Assembly: GCA_961205875.1 (NCBI GenBank)
Contig: OY540822.1
Coordinates: 10,356,501 to 10,420,500 of the forward strand
Length of the DNA: 64,000 nucleotides
Source of the DNA: Sialis fuliginosa
Taxonomy: Eukaryota > Arthropoda > Insecta > Megaloptera > Sialidae
Direction of reading: 5' to 3'
Shown here: piece by piece, positions 1 through 13,645 of the stretch
How positions within the stretch are numbered: the first letter of the stretch is position 1
Layout of the letters: every line of letters begins with the position of its first letter
Notes under the pieces: model-generated
What the model saw: the letters and a program-made list of their open reading frames with translations, nothing else
Database searches by the model: none
Told to the model about the DNA's origin: nothing
Program-made: the position numbers and the translations under genes

Positions 1-80
1 CCCACCCGTATTTTCTACTCATTTTACCCATACTACACTTCGCTTCCTATAACTCGTCTAGAGTCGCCATTTTTCCAAAT

Positions 81-748
81 ACACAGGATGTCCCGTAAAC
101 ATACCAACAAATTTTCAGGAGTTGTAGAGGACATCAAAAAAATCACAAAAGTATTGATTTTTATCTTTTGGTTGAAATTTTTTGAGGAAAAGTGTTTTAA
201 ACCTACGAAAATCCATAATTTCTGCTCTGGGGGGCATCCAAACATTTTATTTTTTTATTTTTATCTCTTAGTGTCAACTTTTTTTAGAAAAATTTGCAAA
301 GAATAAAAGGTGCTTCGAATTAGTCAATTAATACATTTTATAGTTTTCTGGTTTAGTACTTTTTTATGAAATTAATAAATGTTATAAAAAATTTTCTATA
401 TCATTTAAGAATGCAGTGGTTGTCGTGGTTTTTGACGGTAAAATGCACGATTCGTACCGTCAAAACCCGGCAACCACTACATTCTTAAATGAAATAGAGT
501 ACTTTCATCATTTGCAAAATTTTCTAAAAGTTTATTTAGTAAATCTTTTAGGAGATAAACATAGAATGTGCCCCCAAGTGCAGAAATTGTAAATTTTCGT
601 AGATTGTACCCATTACAAATTTATCAAGTTCTTTCTTTTGTTCTACTGCTGAAATAGATCGTTTGTATTTATAAACAAAAATAGATTTTTTTTAATGTCC
701 TCGGCAATTCCTGAAAGTTTATCGGTATGTTTACGGGACTTCCTGTAT
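81..748. mobile_element. Foldback MITE, ACAGGATGTCCCGTAAACAT family
   Basis: Long inverted arms: left ACAGGATGTCCCGTAAACAT, right the complement ending GGACTTCCTGTAT; the pairing extends inward over 150 bp. A second, degenerate arm of the family is at about 39280 (ACAGGATGTCCCTTAAACAT). A further hairpin is nested at 401-492. Confidence 0.8.
401..492. repeat. 92-bp near-perfect hairpin nested in the foldback MITE
   Basis: Arms AAGAATGCAGTGGTTG and CAACCACTACATTCTT with inner GTTTTTGACGGTA/TACCGTCAAAAC. One arm of the same sequence recurs at 58976-59032, so it is a dispersed family. Confidence 0.75.
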
Positions 749-3700
749 ATTTATTTCTATATAATATACTTCAGTTCATTCTCAAAAAACTAAAACGACT
801 GATAACATTTTCTCTGGAACTTAGTTAGTCCGGAATCAACGTATAATTTGATATTTTAATTCCGAAGTTGGTCACTTCGGATTCATTTTCCCATAGTTTA
901 CTCTTTTATTCCATCTCTCTCCCACTTTATCTTACTGCAGCATCCAATCCCGTATTGTATGTTCTCTTTCTATCCAATCTCTCTCATTGTCAGCCATCTC
1001 CCTTTTCCACAACTCCAACTAACCTACTGGTTCATATTCGTCTGCCTTCCTTCGCGGTTCGACGTTCTAATAAAACGATGTAAACACACATTTGGAATGA
1101 TGACGTCATACAGGCTGTCTATAAAGTTCATATTTATGTACCGAGATGTTTTCAAATCGAATCTTTTGAATTAGGATAGAAAAATCTTTTATATCCGGGA
1201 CGACTAATTTTTAGGAAATAAATTAGTTGTTTCATATATCATTTAATCAGAAAGGAAAACAAATTAAGTTGATGAGAATTTGTAACAAATTTTATAACAA
1301 GTTTTAGGTACTTCCTGAAAGTTTTGAAACAAATTATCGGTTACGTCTAACTTTTCATCTTATCGCTAACTTCTTTTTAAAAGTTTACTACAGAAAGAAA
1401 ATGTTAAAACTGATTTCAAAACCACCATAAAGCCTGTAGTTCTTTAACTTTCAGCAAGATTAATCTTCATTCGGGGAGAAATCTTCCAGAGGGAGTTTCT
1501 ACAGTACTTTATTTGATACTTTTCGCAGACAAGTAAATAAAACAACCAAGTTCAAAATCGATAACAATAAAAATCATCTCTGTAGAAAAGTTAAATATAA
1601 ACCTGGGAAAAAATTTACAACTGAAGCGATGAGACAAAATCATATTTTTTTACTAGTTTTTGATCTGTGGAGACCTACAAATATCTCTAAAGAACGTTGT
1701 AGATCTTGTGATAGATCAAAAACCAGTGAACAAATATGATTTTGATCTGATTTGATCACTTCAGATCTAAATTTTTCTCGGAAATATATATATATTATTT
1801 GTTATTAACAATTACTTAAAAGTCATAAATATTTTCGGAAGTTAAGATTTGAGTTAAAAAATATCTCATTTGATATAATGTAAATCAGAAATAAATATAG
1901 ACTTTAGAGACAGCTGTATATTTTATAAATTAGAAACAACAGAAGGGGCTGCCTTTGGTACAATAAACCTCTCAGATACACAGTCCAAAACGATTAACGT
2001 AGATTAAATGTAACTAAAACCACCTGCAAACATTACGTGGAAAATTGTACCTTCTAGAAAATAAATCGCTTGAATAAATCTTCTCAGACGTATTAATTGT
2101 GAAACTGAAATACTTAATTGATTTTATTTTTTACTTTTTCCTTAATTATTTTAATAATCTAGTTTAGAAGAACATTGAGAGCTTTGTTGGCTACGCCACT
2201 GTTTATTAAGCTTAATGATTTATTTCCTCTCCTACTTTTAAAACAATTAGTTCTAGTTGTATTCCTCAGGTGGCGTATATAGGTCATAGAATCCATTTCA
2301 ATATGTACCTATGATACATATAGTGCAAATATCTAGTAGTTTTATTAGTTTTAATTTTAACGATAAGTTAGCAGAACAATATGGTAATAATACATAATTT
2401 TTTATGCATGTACGGTAAATATGAATATTCCATAAGAAAAACGGAAGTTTCTTCATAAAGAATAATATGACTGAACACATTTTTTCACCTGTGTTTTCCG
2501 TTTTCACAAATCCCGTTGCTTATGTAATAAATTACGTAACATGTCAGAAAAAACAGTTTTCTTATTTTTAAACAAATAGAGGAGCATATTTTATCAGTTT
2601 AAGTTTCGTTCCCTTTTCTTTATTATATTAAATTGGTGTCAAAAAAAAGGCAGCGGCTTCTAAATATATTATGTGTGTTTATAAAGTTGATTACCTTTTC
2701 TCTCTGACATACTTTGATTTAAAATAATATTTTAAAACATGTGATAAATTATAATGTTTTCATATTAGAAATAAAAAATATTAAAATTTATCAAAATCTG
2801 ATTAAACTTAACCCTTCGTTGCTAAAAAATAAACTAAACAAACTTTCTACGAATAATAAAATATATTACTTATTTATTTTATTAATAAATATTTGTGCAT
2901 GGCATAATATGCCATAAAAAGGATGGCCACAATATTTAATATTTAGGTATGTACTTATTACATTTCGGATTATTATTATTATTGTAATATGGATTGGGGG
3001 AAGGGGGAGTTTTCCGGGGTCCACTAAATATAATTCAAAATTTGTGTATGCTTAGTTATTTGCGAATATACTGGCGAAAAAGGGAGTCCACTATTTTTTA
3101 AAATATTATTAATTAAAAAATGTGGCGATCTTAAAAAAATTATAGTGTATTTGTGAGTGTGAATGAAAACCATCTACTCGTTTAATTTTTTGAGATCTGT
3201 ATTTTTTCCTTAATTTATTTTGCATATATTGTTGCCTTAGCAAAAATTATCACTTTTCGCACAATTTTTAGATAGAAATTCCTGCTATTAAAATATTTTT
3301 CATCATATATATGCGTGCTTAAAAATTATTAAATTAGTTGTTTGAAACCATTCCATATAAGGCATGATTATAATTATAGAAAAATGTCATTCACAAATAA
3401 AATTGAAATGAGGCCCATTCGAGTTTTGCAGGCCTTTAAAAATTGTGTATTACAAAGCGACTAAGGGTTAAATAATACAAACATTGAGCAGTTCAAGTAC
3501 TACATACATACTTACATACTCACATATAACTACATAGGGAAATCAATGTTATTCCAGATACATGCAAATATTTGTTATCTTATTCATATCAAGCCAAATT
3601 TGTATCACTGTATTGTTCTGAATATGAACAGGAAAATACTTATATGCATATATTATTTTATCAGTCGTCTATTTGAGGTGCTCGCCATGTCCAAAAATAT

Positions 3701-4072
3701 CGAAAAATTTAATTTTTGATATTGAGAATATTTTTATTTGTGTTAATTTCTTATCGATTTGTGAATGGTGGACATGGGCAATAAGGCGTAGCGAAAATAT
3801 TTTTTTATTTTATTTTCGAATCATATTAATATCCTAAAAACACCTCCCAAAAGATTTTTTATTTAGACTTTTTATCAGAGCCGGAAAACACTGAAAATTT
3901 TAATTTAAGTATAAATGATTTTCGATTTTTTATAGTATGATTCCACAGAAAAATATATTAATTCGGTATTTTTATTTATTATGTTTTTCGTTTGAAAATA
4001 TATTAATCGATATGTAACCGAATTTATTCGTAGTAACGTCACGAATTTATATTAATGAAAATAAAATAGATA
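749..4072. other. AT-rich spacer, no gene seen
   Basis: No coding region supported. Holds one foldback (1602-1782) and a small hairpin near 3681-3783 (CGCCATGTCCA/TGGACATGGGC). Confidence 0.5.
1602..1782. mobile_element. Foldback MITE, AGATCT-rich family, copy 1
   Basis: Arms contain CATATTT...GTTTTTGATC facing GATCAAAAAC...AAATATG. A second copy lies at 35679-35908, where CAGATCT/GATCTTTGTAGATC motifs are again reiterated. Confidence 0.65.
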
Positions 4073-4540
4073 AGGTACTGGCACCAGTCATGAACGCTTT
4101 AAGAGCAAGGTTTGATGGGTTACTTTTTGAATTCTCATGAACTTATTTTACTTATAAAATAACTACCTCTTTATCAAATCAATTTAATTAACAAACTCCG
4201 CAAATATAGTTTTTTTTTAAATTATAGCCTTTTATTTTGTTCATGTTTTTTCTCCAGTAATGAACACACAAAAGTTATAAAATAAAGAATCGTTAAATTT
4301 ATTAATTTCACTTATTATTTACATTAAAAAATATACTTTTCTTGATAGTGTGTCGAACAGCACATATATTTTTAAATAAAATGATCAATTGTCATCAAAT
4401 CACGCTGTAAGACAGTTAAATGTATATAGATTAATATCCAGTAATGGCAGTAATCAAATATCAACAAATATTTATAATTTAGTACATTTAATTTTAAAAT
4501 TCCAACACTGGGGTATTGTTCAAGACTAGTGCCAGTACTT
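4073..4540 (+). mobile_element. M1 MITE copy 1
   Basis: TIR AGGTACTGGCACCAGT at the left, complementary GCCAGTACTT at the right, flanked by TA on both sides. No coding capacity. Lies upstream of Mdm1. Confidence 0.85.
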
Positions 4541-5235
4541 TAAATGAATAAATTATAAATGGTATTTAAGGAAACTGAGAACAGTAGAGATACAGACTTG
4601 TGACGTCACGTTTAACTTAAATTTATGTATATTCGCGTAAATATCATTTAATACCGTAAATTTTAATTTTAGAAGTATTTTACTGATAATTTGAGGAGCA
4701 GCAGAACAAAATCGGATAAAATCATTTTTGCAAATTTTACAGGAGAGGTCAAAATGTAACTACCCTATTTTCATGTACTTTATTAAACTTTTGAGTATGG
4801 TACAGTAGATATTTTTAATACCCAAATTTTGAACAAGTTGGAAGATAGATTACTTAAAAAAATTAGATATCCGATTTTGTTCCGCAACGCTGGATTTATC
4901 CACATTATATAATAATAACCTGTAATGGTAAAAAGTTGTAAGTGAAAGAAAATAATAATAATGCAACTTTTTAATCAATAAGGCACATTTTGTCAAAGAA
5001 ATTTTAACGTGGATTTTTTTAATGGATTTGTTAGCATTTTTAAAGGGGTTTAAGCAATATTTGACACGTGATTTATTCGGTTTTGTTCTGTAGCTCCTCA
5101 TTTATTAATTGTATTTTTAAAGATATTCGACGAGTTAAGTTAAAGTAAGTGTTTTAAGGATATAAATGTTGAGTTTCGCTGCGCCGTTGTAAATAGACGA
5201 CAAATGTCTGGAATAATAGGGCGATTGTTTGATGT

Positions 5236-8200
5236 ATGGTATTGACTGGTAAACTAAAACTGCAGATGCGCGATAAAATGACGGTGACGGGAACGGGAAC
5301 GGGAACGAAGGAGCGTTCCTCCGGAGCGGGTATGCGGTTGCGGCAGGCCATCTCGCGAATAAGTACAGAGTACCGGCTGCAATTCGCGTGGCCGTCAAAT
5401 ACCGAGGGCTCTCATACGCCTCGAAAGTCGCTGTCAATGAATGCCCTGCGAGCTGGCCACGGCTCTGCGGCGTACACTCACAACGGTCAGTTAGCCTATC
5501 TGTCCCTGCTTGCTTGCTTACCGAACCCACTGTATCGAATATCTACTCAAAGAAATCATAGAGTTTGTATTTTCAGTGTTTTATTTCAACAGAGTCGTGT
5601 CTCGCCAGATTTACAGTCACTTTTATACAATGGCAGATGTACATTACAAGACTAGTTTGATTTCACACAAATGAAATATGATATCACATTAACGAAAACA
5701 TATTTCACACAAATGAAATATGATATCACATTAACGAAAACTAATTTTGCACAAATGAAATATAATTTCACATTAAATAAAACTGATTTCATACAAATGA
5801 AAACAGAATTCACATACAGTGTACCTATTCCAAGTTGATTAAGACAGAAAATTTAACATGGGAACAATTTGAAATGTTGTTAACCTTTGGTCAAATTTAA
5901 CGATATGAAGTACCGCCTCGAAACTAACTGATAAATTTTAAATTAATCAACAGTATTTTGTTTTCAACTTTAATAAATAATAAAATTGTCTAATTGTTCC
6001 CATGTTAAATTTCCTATGTCTTAATCAACTTGGAATACACTGTATAGGAAAATTAATTTTTCAGGTGTGAAATTGATTTCAGCAAAGTTTTTTATTCCTT
6101 ATTATATTAAATATACATGTTAAGGTCTATATCGTTCGACATTGTTTGCATATCCAAGATGTGAAATCTCTTGAATTGCCACATATTTTTTATGTGGAGT
6201 TACTTTAAATACATAGTTAGTAAAACGACATATCCAAGGCAGAATGCATGACTTATTTAACTAACTATACATATGCTAACAATCAAGCACCAATCATTTT
6301 TGAATTCGTATTTTGGAAGACCTTATTAAATTTTGTGGGGCTTAGGTAACCCCAGGGTTGGGTCCTAGGGTTAATATAATAAGGAATAAAATACCTATAA
6401 GTCTGTATTCTTTTGTTGAAATCAATTTCACATCTGAAAAATTAATTTTCCTATATGTGAATTCTGTTTTCATTTGTGTAAAATCAGTTTTCTTTAATGT
6501 GATATCATATTTTTTCATGTGTGTGAAAATTGTTTTCGTTAATGTGAAATATTTCATAAGTATGAAATCGTACTGTAAAAGGTATAGATGTTAGTATTTT
6601 ACAATGTTTTTTTATTTATGAATTTTTGAATAAAGAATAATGGTTTTTTTATAGTTTCAAAATTTATTCAATTTGAATCTTTATACATATATACCTACAT
6701 AGATAAAATTTTGTGATATTTCTTACTATAAAAATTTGTAGAAAAATGCCTATACTTAATCATAATAATTGCCAATATAGTGAAATTTCCTATGCGGTAA
6801 GATACATCATAAATTTCAATTATATTTAATAAATATTCAATATCAGTTATATTTTTCACGACGTTTAAAATATTACCATACAATAGAGTAAAATTGCTTG
6901 CAATATATTTAACATTTTACATATTACTCATTTATATCGAGTTTATGTTATATTAATTATAAATTAAAATTATTGAACTTATTGTTAGCGATGTGAGACT
7001 GTTGAGAAATCGATAATTTTTCAAATCTGCCACTGTTTAAATGTAAACTCTAAAGTAAAAACACTGTATACCTACTTGTCTTGCACGACTCTGGTTAAAA
7101 GAATAATCGAGTAATCTATAAATTAATTGACAATAATATAAATTACTCTCTGTAAGCAAATACATAATGATTTTTTTTGAAATATGCAATTTATAAATAA
7201 TTGCTGAAATCGATTATACTTTATTATGATTTACAATTGATTAGATACTTTTCTATGCATGCATATATTGACTTATATTATTGTATATTGAATACAGCAA
7301 CCAATCACGAGCTGGAACCGTTGGTGAATGAGCATAATGACAGCTTAGCAGAAGACGATGTCGATATGCACAAAGTTACGGAAGATAAGCATTTAATTCA
7401 AAGAAATGAAATCAAGACTGAGTATAAGAAAAAGTTTCGACCTTTCTCTCAGTACGAGTATCTCGAGGCGGAAGGGAGATTTACGAAACGGGCTAACGCG
7501 AACCCTGCAGAAGAAATAGATCCAAAATCAGAACCATGGTATAAAGAAGTTATCGAAATGAGAAAGAAAGCGGGCGAGTATAAACATCGGGGATGGGGAA
7601 CCGTCTTAGCTCCGGATAATATCTCGGAGCTTTATAACAAACAGCTGGAATTGTGGGATCAAGTGTCAAGACGCAGTTCGCTATCAGCGTTATCTCTTGC
7701 AACAACTCCTCATAGGTGAATATTTCAAATACAATATGACAGAAATTGTGTGTTTAAAACCTGTAATATTCATTTATTTCTAATATAGATCAATAACAAA
7801 AGAAGAGAAGGAAAAAGAAAATAATAACAAAACTTCTCCGACAAAAACTATCGACAGTATTCATAAATATCCTGGGAGTGCTAAACTAATGGATGGAACG
7901 CTTAGGTCTCGTCGTGATCCAGGATTACGTCATCATTTCGATAGAACCACTGGGGCAGAAGATGGTGCACTTTTAACATCGCCAACACGCGAGAAATTAG
8001 AACCTGTGATTTTAAAGAGACGGGATGAAGATCATAGTCAGAAAGCTGGCTCTCAGAAAGGCAGTCCTCAAAAGAGTAGCCCCCAAAAGTGCAGTTCTCA
8101 GAAGAGCAGCCCGCAGAAGAGCAGTCCACAGAAGAGCAGTCCGCAGAAGAATAGATCTAAGAGTAGTCCGCGAGCAGGTGAGTTTTCGTCACATCGCGTC

Positions 8201-11200
8201 GGGTCGTATCGAGTTAAAGTAAATGTCATTTCCCAAAGGTCGTTCTCAATCCGTGGGACCCATTTCGCACACGGACAACCGTTCTCCGAAGAGACAAATA
8301 CGCGCTAATACCAAGCCAGTTGAGAGTACCAGCGTTGGTGCAGGTGCTGGCACGGGCGCCGTGACAGAGACAAATCGACGTCCTCGGCCAAGTAAGTGTG
8401 ACACTGTTGGCGAGGCGACGCCGCGCTGCTTGATAGCTTACTCTATTGTTCCGTCGATGCTTGGTTTACTTTATGAAATGACACACACGGCAGTAAACGC
8501 CAGTAATAGTTCCAAGTGGTTTACCAGAGACTTGTATGCAACTAAGTAGTTGATAGTTGGGGGGGAAAGTTGCTGTTGTTTGTTTACTTATTATATATAC
8601 TTGTGTTAGTGTTTTTCAATCAATTTGGAATTGAGAAACGCTTCTTAGGTTAGAGTTAGGTGAGTCAGTGACGAGTCCTCTACAGACTAAGGTAATACCA
8701 TGTCTTATTCGTCATGCTAGTATTGTTACGGTTCATTGTTACCTATCTCTCTTTATCATCTCCAACAAAATCATTATTGTTTCTCTTTCCATCTTAGTTG
8801 CATTTGCTATTTATAGTGTGTGCCAAGTTTTGTTGTTTCTACTTAACTTAATACATAAATAGTCTTAACCCTTAGAATTTATAGAGTTTCCAATTTTGTT
8901 ATAAATAAGTTACCTATTTTATTCATTTCAATTTGATTTGTTTTATTTTATTATGATAAATCATTTATTTATTTTTGTAGTTGTCCAGTTTAACTACTTG
9001 TAATTGTTTGATCATCAAATTTATACCGGAGGAAAATACCGCCGGATCGCCATTATCATTTGTATTATTATTACCATCTCACATTACGTAGATTTGACGG
9101 TTAAATTCATTATAAGTGTCAGTTGATTTGGGCAATTCGGGAGACTGATTGGAGACTCTAAACGTAATGTTAGATGTATTAATTAAATGTTTTCTTCCGA
9201 TTTTTTAGCATCCTTGAGTACCACTGCTCCTTCCCGATCTAAAAGTAATACAGTTTCCCCAAATAAAAGTGCAGGAGCGGTGGATCACCATCCCCGTCCT
9301 TTGAGCCACGACCGGACTGTCAAAAGCAAGCAGAAAGCTCAGGGCTCTATGCCCAAAGGTTCCAATGCCGATAAAGCATTGCGTAACCAGAAGGCTAGAG
9401 GAGGAGTTGCAGTCAAATGTAAGTAACTTGACTTGACAGAAATGGACATACATATATTCATATTCACTGTCTGTCTTATTTCCCGATCTTAAATTCCTAC
9501 AATACAATAAGTTGGGGTAAATCCTTTTCATGTATCTCTGTACTCTGTATTATATTACGTATATAAACATTACTTACATACATTTTGATATTTATTATCA
9601 AGTTGATCGGCAACAGTGATTCCAAAATAAACTAGACTTATTAAGCGCGGTTTACCTATGCAGCCAGAACGCACTAGACTCGTATTCCAAAATAACGAAT
9701 TTTCAGAGAAAATGTTTCAGACAAAAGTTTCATGGTTTCGAGGGGGCTAAATATTGACATTATGGGTTGAAAAATTCACCAAGATGGATATTCATGGAAC
9801 AAAACAAAAATAAATTTCTCGATATTCAATAATTTTTTACTCGGAAACTATAATTTTTTTAGAAAAATCACAAGAGAAAAAAGTACTTATTGTTAGATGC
9901 AAGGAAGGATTCTCAGAGAATTTTTTTTAAATTTATTATTAATTTTTTATGCAGCTTTTTAATAAAGAATTTTTTTTAAATTTTGAAATAAAAAAAACTC
10001 TCCGAGAATCCTTGCTTAAATCTAAGCACTTTTTTCCTCGTGATTTTTCTTAAAAATTGGCTAACTCATATGTCAATATTTAGCCACCTCAAAACCATGA
10101 AACTTTCGTCTTTTATCTGAAAATTTGTTATTTTAGAAATAATCCGCTGGAAAGTCTAAAAAAACACCCGGTATAATATTATAGCTGGCACGGTCGAGTA
10201 ATTAAAACCCTGTACTTACAACTTATACTTATCTACATAGTTGGATTCACTATTAGTCGCACAACTTCAAACATAACGTGAATTACATAGTTTAGATCTT
10301 TAAAAGAGTCGTGTGTACTAAATATCTCACTTATCAGTACACAAGCTATTTGTGTTATCACATAGCTTTTGCACTGACTTTCTCTGTCATATATTTCATC
10401 TATTTTCTTTTCTTTTCTTCATAAGATTCGATTTAAAAAACAACTAGATAGAGATATATTTAAAGCTGTCTTGGTCAGTCGATTTAAACCGTCAAATCTT
10501 GGCACACATAAAAACTCAAATCGAGAAGACAGCAGCAAACCATTTATTTATTTATTTCATTTACAGTTCGATCGGAAATACTTTAATTACAATGTCTATA
10601 ATTTTTGATCGAGCTGTATGTTATATTATATATATTATACATAGACATTTTTGCACTTGTTCTATAATCATGTTTCTAGTTTCTTCCCTCTTTCACATTT
10701 TCTCTGCATGTTTTGTACTGCTTATGACTTAATGTACAGAAATTAGCCGTCATACTTAGTAGGAGCTTTTGCAATCTTCATGATTAATTCGGTAATTTAT
10801 ATTTGAAATTTCTCAAAGAATACTGCTTGTATTTTATCCATAGTTATAGTTTTTTTGGGATACATAGGTATTTTATCACATTCTAAGGTACTTTTTATAT
10901 AATACGGTCTTTAGTGGTGTTCTAATAACAGTCATTTTATACTTGTGATAATTTTATTTAATATGCACATTAGGGTGTGTCAAAAAAAAATTGCCCTCAT
11001 TACGAAATACGTTAGTTTTTGACCTAAAATAAATCCTCGCCGAAGAATTACCCTGTAGTTCAATTTTAAAAAGTTCCGCAAGGGGAGGATCTCATTTCTC
11101 ATTTAAATATCATGGGAAAATGATTCTTTAGTACTAAAGTTGGTATTACTGATTCATTATAACTGATGAAAAGGGCATCATTTTGTAGAAGGTAAAATTC

Positions 11201-13645
11201 TCTATAAAAGTGTCTACAAAGTCATGTCTCTCAATTCTACATATCAAAAGTTACAGGCATTCAAAGCTAAACTATTGTTTCTATAAAAATAAGTTAAATG
11301 ATAATTTTGTAGGAAATTTTATTCTCTACAAAAATAGTTCAAAGTACTTAAAAGAGCTATAGGTGTAAATGAAATGAGTTAAAATTAAAATTAACACTTT
11401 AACGTCAATTTTCCTATAAATTCAATTAAGGCCAAGCCGATAGCTAGCATTATTAGAACATAAATTTATTCTCTACAATATGAGGTTTTATCAATTATCA
11501 TGATTCAGTAATACCAACATTAGTACTAAATAATAATTTTTCTATGTTATTTAAATGGGAAACAACCCTCCTCTTGTGGCACCTCTTAAAATTGAACTCC
11601 AGGGTAATCCTTCTAGAGGGATTTATTTTGGATCATAAACTACCTTATTTTGTAACGAGAGCGAGGAAAAAAATTATCGATTCTTTTGACACACCCTAAT
11701 GCATAATACATAATAACGAGAAACGGGAATAGGAAAATTATAAATCCTTTGTTCCAAGTTTTAAATGTGACCTCATTATTTCAATCAATTCTCTTACTCT
11801 AATTATTCTATACGTGGTTTTTATCACTTGTATATGATAGCTGTTTTACACACTTGTTGAAACGAGAAATTGAACCTTTCAAAACAGCAAAAATATTTTA
11901 TTACCAGCTACATCTGAAGACCGCGGAACAAGCACCAGTAATAAGAATGATAATACACTGTTGCAAGAAATCGCTAAAGATCTGGAGCCTGTGGTTAAAT
12001 CTCCACCGGAGCCAACTAGAGTCAAATCTCCGGAACAGATCATAATGAGATCTCCGGATCCCGTCAACTGGACCGTACCTTTGGACACAGGGAAAACATT
12101 CACTGTTACTCAGAATGTGCATGACGGTAAATATGTGTACCTATCTTAAATATATCAGAGATAAATATAATCAAATATGCTCAAAATGTATCTACACGCG
12201 TAAAAAATTGGCAAAATTTGAACCATCACATCTACGTTAAAAATAAAAACAGAACGATTTTTCAAAAAGCATTTTGAAGCTTGTTTTGTATTTGTAGTGA
12301 TAAGGGTGACTAACCACAAATATGTTTTTTTTCTTCAATTTTTCGAAAAGGGATGCTTTTTTTAAACTTTTGTAACTTTTATTCGATGGAAAAAATTTTT
12401 GAACTAGTCTGCTTGATTGCATTTTAAAGTTTGAAAAATGCTTCTTTTTTTTAATACCGTACACAGTGTATTTAAAGAGATCATGTTTTTAATTTTTGCG
12501 ACGAGTGTACCTATGTATATTATTTTGACTGGACCGCCCTTCAAATCAGCTCGAAATAATTTTAAAAAAATATGGAAAAAGTTTCAACCCTCTATCTTAT
12601 AAAATGGTTTTTACCAGAGGGGGGTGATTTTCCCATTTAAAATACACGGGTTTTTTCGATTTTTCAAGGCCTGCGTACTAGAACGTCTTAAATTCTTTCT
12701 AAAAATCTAGAATACTCATGAATGCATTCCATATCTTTGAAAATCGAAAAAAATAATGTATTTTAAATGGGAAAATCACCTCCCTCAGGAAATGGCCAAT
12801 TTTTACGATAGAGGGTTGAAACTTTTTCCACTTTTTCTAAAATTATTTGGAGCTGATTTGGGGGGCAGTTCAGTCAAAATTCGTCCCAACCCCATCTATG
12901 TATATATGTAAGTGATGAGGGTAATAATAATTTTGCATTTATTGTTGTCAGAACTTATGAACAGACCGCACAGTGAAGTGAAAGCTTGGACACCTCCAGA
13001 TGTGCCCCCGCCGGCTCCGCAATCAGCCCCACCGCAGTTATCTCAACAATCAAACGTTCAAGGTCAGCACATGCATTAACGTCTCCAACAATAGTAATGA
13101 TAATGCGAAATTAGCGAAACACGCACATGTCTTCAATTGATTCAGATGGAATTGTATTGAAGACATGACACATGTACTTGTACTAGTACGAGTACTAATT
13201 TTCCAAATTGGCCAGAGACCGTCAGTGGCTATACCAGTTTATATAAAGTTGGTTTAGCGGGAGTGATCTAACATAATGTACATGTAATCTCTGTTATAGT
13301 GTGATTGTTCTTGCATGCATAGCCTGCAATCCGAAGGAACACCCAGGGCCCCATCGCCAGGGAGTCTCTGCCACTGTCAACGGCAGTGGCAGTTACTCGG
13401 AGGAAGAAACACTGTCTACGTCTCCAAACCCTCAACCTGTACCTATAGCCGGAACCACTGTAACAATTGTAGAGGAGTGTTTAAAAGCGCCTAGTGAACC
13501 TGCCTCGATCTCGATCAGACAGACTGCGTCTCCCTACAGAGTGCTCGAGGCCCCTGAACTAGAATCTCCCAGTAAATCTCTTGCGTCTGAGGTACTAGAA
13601 AAAGCTAGAACTAGGTTTGACAGGTTTTGGGCTAAGAAAGAATAG
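5236..13645 (+). CDS. Mdm1: Mdm1, microtubule-binding centriolar protein (8 coding exons, 690 aa)
   Basis: Exons 5236-5485, 7298-7715, 7789-8177, 8239-8391, 9209-9418, 11908-12126, 12952-13062 and 13323-13645 join in frame (2073 nt) with GT-AG borders; six of the seven introns are phase 1. Family hallmarks: repeat motifs EYRLQFAW (about residues 45-52) and EYKKKFRPFSQYEYLE (about 125-140), a helical segment WYKEVIEMRKK, NWTVPLDTGKTF in exon 6, and a basic end with RFDRFWAKKE. MDM1 is known as a microtubule-binding centriole protein that restrains centriole duplication; vertebrate forms are of similar length. Exon 3 carries a tandem SPQK block (about residues 309-345). Start: the ATG at 5236 follows an in-frame TGA; ATGs at 5266, 5278 and 5332 are alternatives, and a splice acceptor just before 5266 (CTGCAG) is possible. 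Exon 1 sits in a CpG-rich patch that probably includes the promoter. Introns 1, 5 and 6 hold several MITEs. The exon 4 acceptor (AAAG) is the weakest border. Confidence 0.9.
5656..6570. mobile_element. Composite foldback with tandemly repeated arms
   Basis: The left arm has four direct units of about 42 bp (core ACACAAATGAAATATGATAT, ending ATCACATTAACG), 5656-5815. The right arm (about 6415-6570) carries the same units inverted. A different TA-flanked MITE sits between them. All inside Mdm1 intron 1. Confidence 0.7.
5817..6042. mobile_element. 226-bp TA-flanked MITE nested in the composite foldback
   Basis: Ends CAGTGTA...CCAAGTTGATTAAGACA and its complement, flanked by TA on both sides; an inner pair AACATGGGAACAATT/AATTGTTCCCATGTT extends the pairing. 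Confidence 0.75.
9690..10172. mobile_element. Foldback element in Mdm1 intron 5
   Basis: Left AAAATAACGAATTTTCAGAG and CAAAAGTTTCATGGTTTCGA face complements near 10070-10140. The outer right end is ACACCCGGTAT. A related fragment is at 46151-46312. The left edge is not sharp. Confidence 0.6.
10970..11699. mobile_element. 730-bp foldback MITE, TTAGGGTGTGTCAAAA ends
   Basis: Perfect 16-bp terminal inverted repeat; inner pairing continues (TTGGTATTACTGATTCAT against ATGATTCAGTAATACCAA). In Mdm1 intron 5. Confidence 0.8.
12522..12880. mobile_element. 359-bp foldback MITE in Mdm1 intron 6
   Basis: Ends ATTTTGACTGGACCGCCCTT and a complement with CAGTTCAGTCAAAAT. Inner arms include TTCAACCCTCTATC and GATAGAGGGTTGAA. 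It ends 71 bp before exon 7. Confidence 0.8.

Noticed and set aside
8223..8549. Reading MSFPKGRSQ... as a separate small protein
   Set aside because: Only 8239-8391 is coding, as Mdm1 exon 4; phase joins exons 3 and 5, and the rest runs past a GTAAGT donor.
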